IMG/VR virus record: IMGVR_UViG_3300037475_000240
Span: 62,001 to 126,000 of that record
Direction: 5' to 3' (one strand)
DNA: 64,000 bases
DNA from: a virus
Shown: positions 61,201-64,000 of the stretch, in pieces
Layout: every line of letters starts with the position of its first letter
How positions within the stretch are numbered: the stretch's first letter is position 1
Position numbers and translations under genes: made by a program
Notes under the pieces: generated by a model
The model's input: the letters and a program-made list of their open reading frames with translations, nothing else
What the model was told of the DNA's origin: nothing
The model's database searches: none

Positions 61201-61662
61201 TTATTTTACAATTCCGTTTAATTTATATTTTTCAGGATAGTCAGTGCAGATACCACCAGAATAATACAAATTACTTGGAATAATTTTTGAAATTTCTGGC
61301 ATTACAGCAATACTCTTAGAATGACCCACAAGTCTATTTGGATAAGTCCAAATCCATCCTTTGGATGTAAGTGTAGCATCATCTGTATTATGAAAGAAAT
61401 AATGTATTAAATTACCTGAGCTTGCTAACACATGTAATGTTTCAATATTTTTGGCGTGAACCCAAAATTTGTTGTTAGATAAAAAGTGCTTATCTACTTC
61501 ATATTGAGGTTTATCATGACCTAATATAAATTTATTGTTAATGAACCATACGTCAAGCTCAGCTTGATATCCAAGTTTAAGAGCTTCTTTTAAATAATCT
61601 GGATGGTTTTCTTTTGAAAGATTTGGACCATTAATGTTACCACGATGGGCAATGTAAATCAT
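61201..61662 (-). CDS. Glycerophosphodiester phosphodiesterase-like protein (short)
   Basis: 153 aa. IAHRGNINGP then KENHPD, and AELDVWFINNKFILGHDKPQ reproduce the N-terminal catalytic features of GDPD (HRG, E-x-D, HD). About two-thirds of the usual 240-aa length, so the barrel is reduced. Could act on teichoic or lipid-linked glycerol phosphates of the cell envelope. Confidence 0.75.
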   Translation of the reverse strand: MIYIAHRGNINGPNLSKENHPDYLKEALKLGYQAELDVWFINNKFILGHDKPQYEVDKHFLSNNKFWVHAKNIETLHVLASSGNLIHYFFHNTDDATLTSKGWIWTYPNRLVGHSKSIAVMPEISKIIPSNLYYSGGICTDYPEKYKLNGIVK

Positions 61663-61700
61663 ATAGTATCCTTAAGAGAAAAATAAATCTCTTATATGTA

Positions 61701-62483
61701 TTATATTTTATTAGCAGTATTCCAAAGTTCTAAAACTCTATCCTCTTTTTCTGCATTGCAGAACCTATCATGCTCATCAAACAAATCAAAGGGCATCTTT
61801 TCTCCAAAAATATCAGCCCTTCCTTTTGAATTTTTAAAAGTCCATTCTTCTTTTGACTTGCTAATATAGTGTGCAACATACATTGTATCATGAAGTGGAG
61901 GAATGTTAAAAGCACTATTATGTACTAGTCCATGATTAGTATTAACAGAAACTTCGTGTTGAGCTAATCTAGGGTGATGTGGGTCATGAGTTCTTAATGT
62001 TAATGTTCTGTCAGGCTGACAAATAAATTGTGTGTGATTATTTATTCCTTCTTGACTTTTAGCTCTCATTAAGAATCTTTCGTACAGAGATCCTTCTCCT
62101 TTTTCAATTCTTCCAGAAGATCCAAAGGTATGCCAGTTACATTGTAAACTAGCATAGCTTTCATAGCTCTTTAAAGTTTCTTTAATATCATCATTTTTAA
62201 CTGGAACTAAGACTTGATCGGCGTCAATTAAAGCTAACCATTTAGTTTTTCCTTGGTTATGCTCAATTAACTTTGCCCAACCTTCAGCATGAACATTTTG
62301 AGGAATATCTGGAAAATGAACAATTTCAATGTCAGGTTCTCCACCCAAAAGCTTTGTTAATGGAGAATACTCTCGATCAAAAAATACGAAGTGTTCAACG
62401 CCAACATGACGATGGAATTTCACAAAGTCAATCATATACGCTTCTTCTTGTTTTAAACACGATCCTAAAGTTAAATATTTCAT
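61701..62483 (-). CDS. Glycosyltransferase family 92-like protein (copy 2)
   Basis: 260 aa. GSCLKQEEAYMIDFVKFHRHVG, FVFFDREY, LIDADQVL, NNHTQFICQ and FVAHY-like VAHYISKSKEEW parallel the copy at 57104 along its whole length. Both sit in the glycan cassette and probably act in the same pathway on different acceptors. Confidence 0.85.
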   Translation of the reverse strand: MKYLTLGSCLKQEEAYMIDFVKFHRHVGVEHFVFFDREYSPLTKLLGGEPDIEIVHFPDIPQNVHAEGWAKLIEHNQGKTKWLALIDADQVLVPVKNDDIKETLKSYESYASLQCNWHTFGSSGRIEKGEGSLYERFLMRAKSQEGINNHTQFICQPDRTLTLRTHDPHHPRLAQHEVSVNTNHGLVHNSAFNIPPLHDTMYVAHYISKSKEEWTFKNSKGRADIFGEKMPFDLFDEHDRFCNAEKEDRVLELWNTANKI

Positions 62484-62507
62484 ATGTTCCTTGTCATAAT
62501 AGATATA

Positions 62508-62669
62508 TCATTCGCTGATCGGGCGCCTCTTTAGAATAACAATTTCTGGTTGTTTCTTTTCTCCATTAGAGAAGCCGCACTTTTTACATTTAATTTTTTT
62601 AAATACAGATCGTTCATTTCCAATAATATCACACTCACCCATACAAATCTTACATACAAGAAACTTCAT
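62508..62669 (-). CDS. Small 53-aa zinc-ribbon protein
   Basis: ATG at 62669 with AAAGGA upstream, TGA at 62508-62510. CKIC at residues 6-9 and CKKC at 28-31 form one zinc ribbon; the C-terminus is basic. Too short to have been called by length alone. Function unknown. Confidence 0.6.
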   Translation of the reverse strand: MKFLVCKICMGECDIIGNERSVFKKIKCKKCGFSNGEKKQPEIVILKRRPISE

Positions 62670-62677
62670 TTTTTCCT

Positions 62678-63208
62678 TTATCTGAAAGCCATTAGCTTTT
62701 TTATTTTTTCATCAAGATGCTTTGCATTAATTTTATAGCTTGGATACTTATCAATAAACTCTAAAATCTTTATTCTACAATCGTTAAGCATATCAATGTT
62801 AAAATTATTGTTCTTAAAATTAACTTGAATTTTAGAAAAATTAATTTGTCTTTCTATTGTTTTAAAATTACCATTAATATCTTTGGTATGATATCTACTA
62901 ACATATGCTAATCGACTAGAGCCTGGACTAGAATGAATTCTGATGATTTCGGTTTTTCCATTATAAGTAAAATCTAATAATAAATAAGGTGAAACATATA
63001 ATGTATCATAACTTTTTCTGAATTCTATTCCGGTATAAGTTTGATTAACTGAGGCAGAAACAAATTTAGGATTTAATGAAATTAAATCTCCATAAGGTTT
63101 GGCTTGAACATCTGGAATTTTTTCTTTTACAAATTCAAGTTTTTTAGTAATATAATCAATTTGTATGAATTGCTCATCTAAGCCTTTTAAGCTTTTGTTC
63201 TTTCTCAT
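62678..63208 (-). CDS. Hypothetical protein
   Basis: 176 aa, basic, mixed alpha/beta, with an IRIHSSPGSSR stretch near residue 90. Eight bases from the phosphatase gene. No family recognised. Confidence 0.65.
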   Translation of the reverse strand: MRKNKSLKGLDEQFIQIDYITKKLEFVKEKIPDVQAKPYGDLISLNPKFVSASVNQTYTGIEFRKSYDTLYVSPYLLLDFTYNGKTEIIRIHSSPGSSRLAYVSRYHTKDINGNFKTIERQINFSKIQVNFKNNNFNIDMLNDCRIKILEFIDKYPSYKINAKHLDEKIKKLMAFR

Positions 63209-63216
63209 TATAATCC

Positions 63217-63933
63217 TTAATCAAAATCTGATTTATAATATACTTGTTTAGCTTTAACTTGAACTATTTCTTTAGTTTCTAGAATAAGACAACTTAAATT
63301 GCCTCCAAAACAGCAACCAGTATCTAATCCATAACAAAATACACCCGGGATAACCTCTTCAATTAAAGGCTTGTCATATGAGTGAACATTATGTCCGTAC
63401 ACAATAGACTCTGGACCTTTCCAGAATTCTGTCCAGAAATGCGCTCCAGCTGCTTCTTTACCTAATTTATGTATCTTTTTTAAGGATAAAAATTTCATAT
63501 CCTTATCGGTATACCTTAGATATAACAGCTCGTCTTTAGATTGTTTTTCTATGGGGGTGCCAGGTTTAGCTCCACCATGTACTGCAACGACTTCGCCAAG
63601 ATTAATATAGATTGGCATTTTAAAAATGTAATCTACATCTTCTTGACAAAAATCTTGGTAGTAAGATTTCTTATCATAAACGTCTACCTTAGTGCCAAAA
63701 GTTTTGTACCACTTTAAGAATTTATGTTCATGGTTTCCCATAATACATTCTAAGTTAAGTTGACGCGCTCTTCTAACAACTCCGACAGGATCTGGTCCTC
63801 GATCCAAAAGATCTCCTAATAAAACAACTCTATCATTTAAAACGTTGTAATTTAATTTATTTAAAAGTAAATTAAATTCTTCTAAGCAACCGTGGATATC
63901 TCCTATAATTATAGTTCTTTCTTTAATTTCCAT
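63217..63933 (-). CDS. ApaH/PrpE-like metallophosphatase
   Basis: 238 aa. Complete motif set: GDIHG at residues 12-16, GDLLDRGPD near 41, GNHE near 66, VVAVHGGAKPG and VYGHNVHS. Hydrolyses diadenosine tetraphosphate, phosphoserine/threonine or RNA caps in relatives. In T4-like and lambda phages such enzymes act on host phosphoproteins. The start overlaps the stop of the next gene by 11 bases. Confidence 0.9.
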   Translation of the reverse strand: MEIKERTIIIGDIHGCLEEFNLLLNKLNYNVLNDRVVLLGDLLDRGPDPVGVVRRARQLNLECIMGNHEHKFLKWYKTFGTKVDVYDKKSYYQDFCQEDVDYIFKMPIYINLGEVVAVHGGAKPGTPIEKQSKDELLYLRYTDKDMKFLSLKKIHKLGKEAAGAHFWTEFWKGPESIVYGHNVHSYDKPLIEEVIPGVFCYGLDTGCCFGGNLSCLILETKEIVQVKAKQVYYKSDFD

Positions 63934-64000
63934 TCCCTTTTACGTCCCCTGAATCTTCAAAGACGATTTTTGTTTTACCTTCATGACCATGAATTAATTC
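63923..64000 (-). CDS. C-terminal end of an upstream gene (partial)
   Basis: A frame enters the window at 64000 and ends in TAA at 63923-63925, overlapping the phosphatase start by 11 bases. Only 25 codons are visible (ELIHGHEGKTKIVFEDSGD and a few more), too little to identify. Confidence 0.55.
   Translation of the reverse strand, partial: ELIHGHEGKTKIVFEDSGDVKGNGN

Noticed and set aside
1-64000. Genome-wide recoding of TAG to an amino acid
   Set aside because: All conserved proteins are complete in the standard code without in-frame TAG, and TAG still ends two genes. Only rare use or local suppression remains plausible.
1-64000. Bacterial chromosome segment instead of a phage
   Set aside because: Gene order mixes phage replication, lysis, fibre and homing genes with no host operons, and many short overlapping unknown genes; DnaJ, IF3, ClpP and similar genes are present one by one, outside their bacterial contexts.

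Overview
The window looks like part of a very large tailed-phage genome (a 'huge' or jumbo phage), not a bacterial chromosome. The DNA is AT-rich and uses the standard code. Genes are packed end to end with 1-20 base overlaps, nearly all on the minus strand. They mix phage replication and recombination proteins (RecA/UvsX-like, SbcC/SbcD-like, a RuvC-like resolvase, an OB-fold-type ssDNA-binding protein, dNMP kinase, PD-(D/E)XK nuclease), cell-wall hydrolases, tail-fibre-like proteins and homing-type nucleases. No ribosomal RNA and no host metabolic operon is present. The host cannot be named from the sequence.

Layout. 1-7.2 kb: dnaJ (cut by the window edge), a RuvC-like resolvase, ssDNA-binding protein, RecA and small unknown genes. 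7.3-12.2 kb: a replicative DNA polymerase III alpha gene broken in two. The N-terminal part ends in an N-intein, the C-terminal part begins with a C-intein, and a free-standing Vsr-like endonuclease gene lies between them. 12.3-31.5 kb: a lone FtsH-type peptidase domain, trigger factor, Cas4-like nuclease, dNMP kinase, SbcC/SbcD, a primase-type zinc finger protein, peptide deformylase with a SEC-C tail, HNH nuclease plus MT-A70 methyltransferase, ribosomal protein bS21, an AAA+ ATPase and topoisomerase I. 31.5-42.3 kb: an FtsK-like ATPase, an active ClpP next to a catalytically dead ClpP paralogue, a DksA-like protein, two HU-like proteins, a dead phosphoesterase and a Dps-like protein. 42.3-45 kb: nucleotide-sugar enzymes and IF3. 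45.2-52.9 kb: an RNA-rich segment with two tRNA-like genes carrying CUA (amber) anticodons, a tRNA-Asn-like gene with a very long D-loop, two tRNA-Thr genes, a tmRNA, a possible pseudoknot RNA, two HNH genes, an M23 peptidase, an endolysin and a Thg1-like tRNA polymerase. 53.5-62.5 kb: a glycan cassette of glycosyltransferases, methyltransferases, a nucleotidyltransferase fusion and a dioxygenase, with a glycine-rich fibre protein inside it. The right end holds an ApaH/PrpE-like phosphatase.

How it fits together. The phage carries its own replication fork enzymes and an unusually complete layer acting on host translation and protein quality control: IF3, bS21, peptide deformylase, trigger factor, DnaJ, tmRNA, ClpP, the lone M41 peptidase, tRNAs and a tRNA-repair-type enzyme. 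The strongest candidates for something undescribed are the fractured dnaE locus, the tmRNA plus ClpP/ClpR-like pair, and the CUA-anticodon tRNAs in a window where TAG is almost unused as a stop. In one case TAG separates two genes that are otherwise in one reading frame. All assignments come from reading motifs by eye; no database or covariance search was run.
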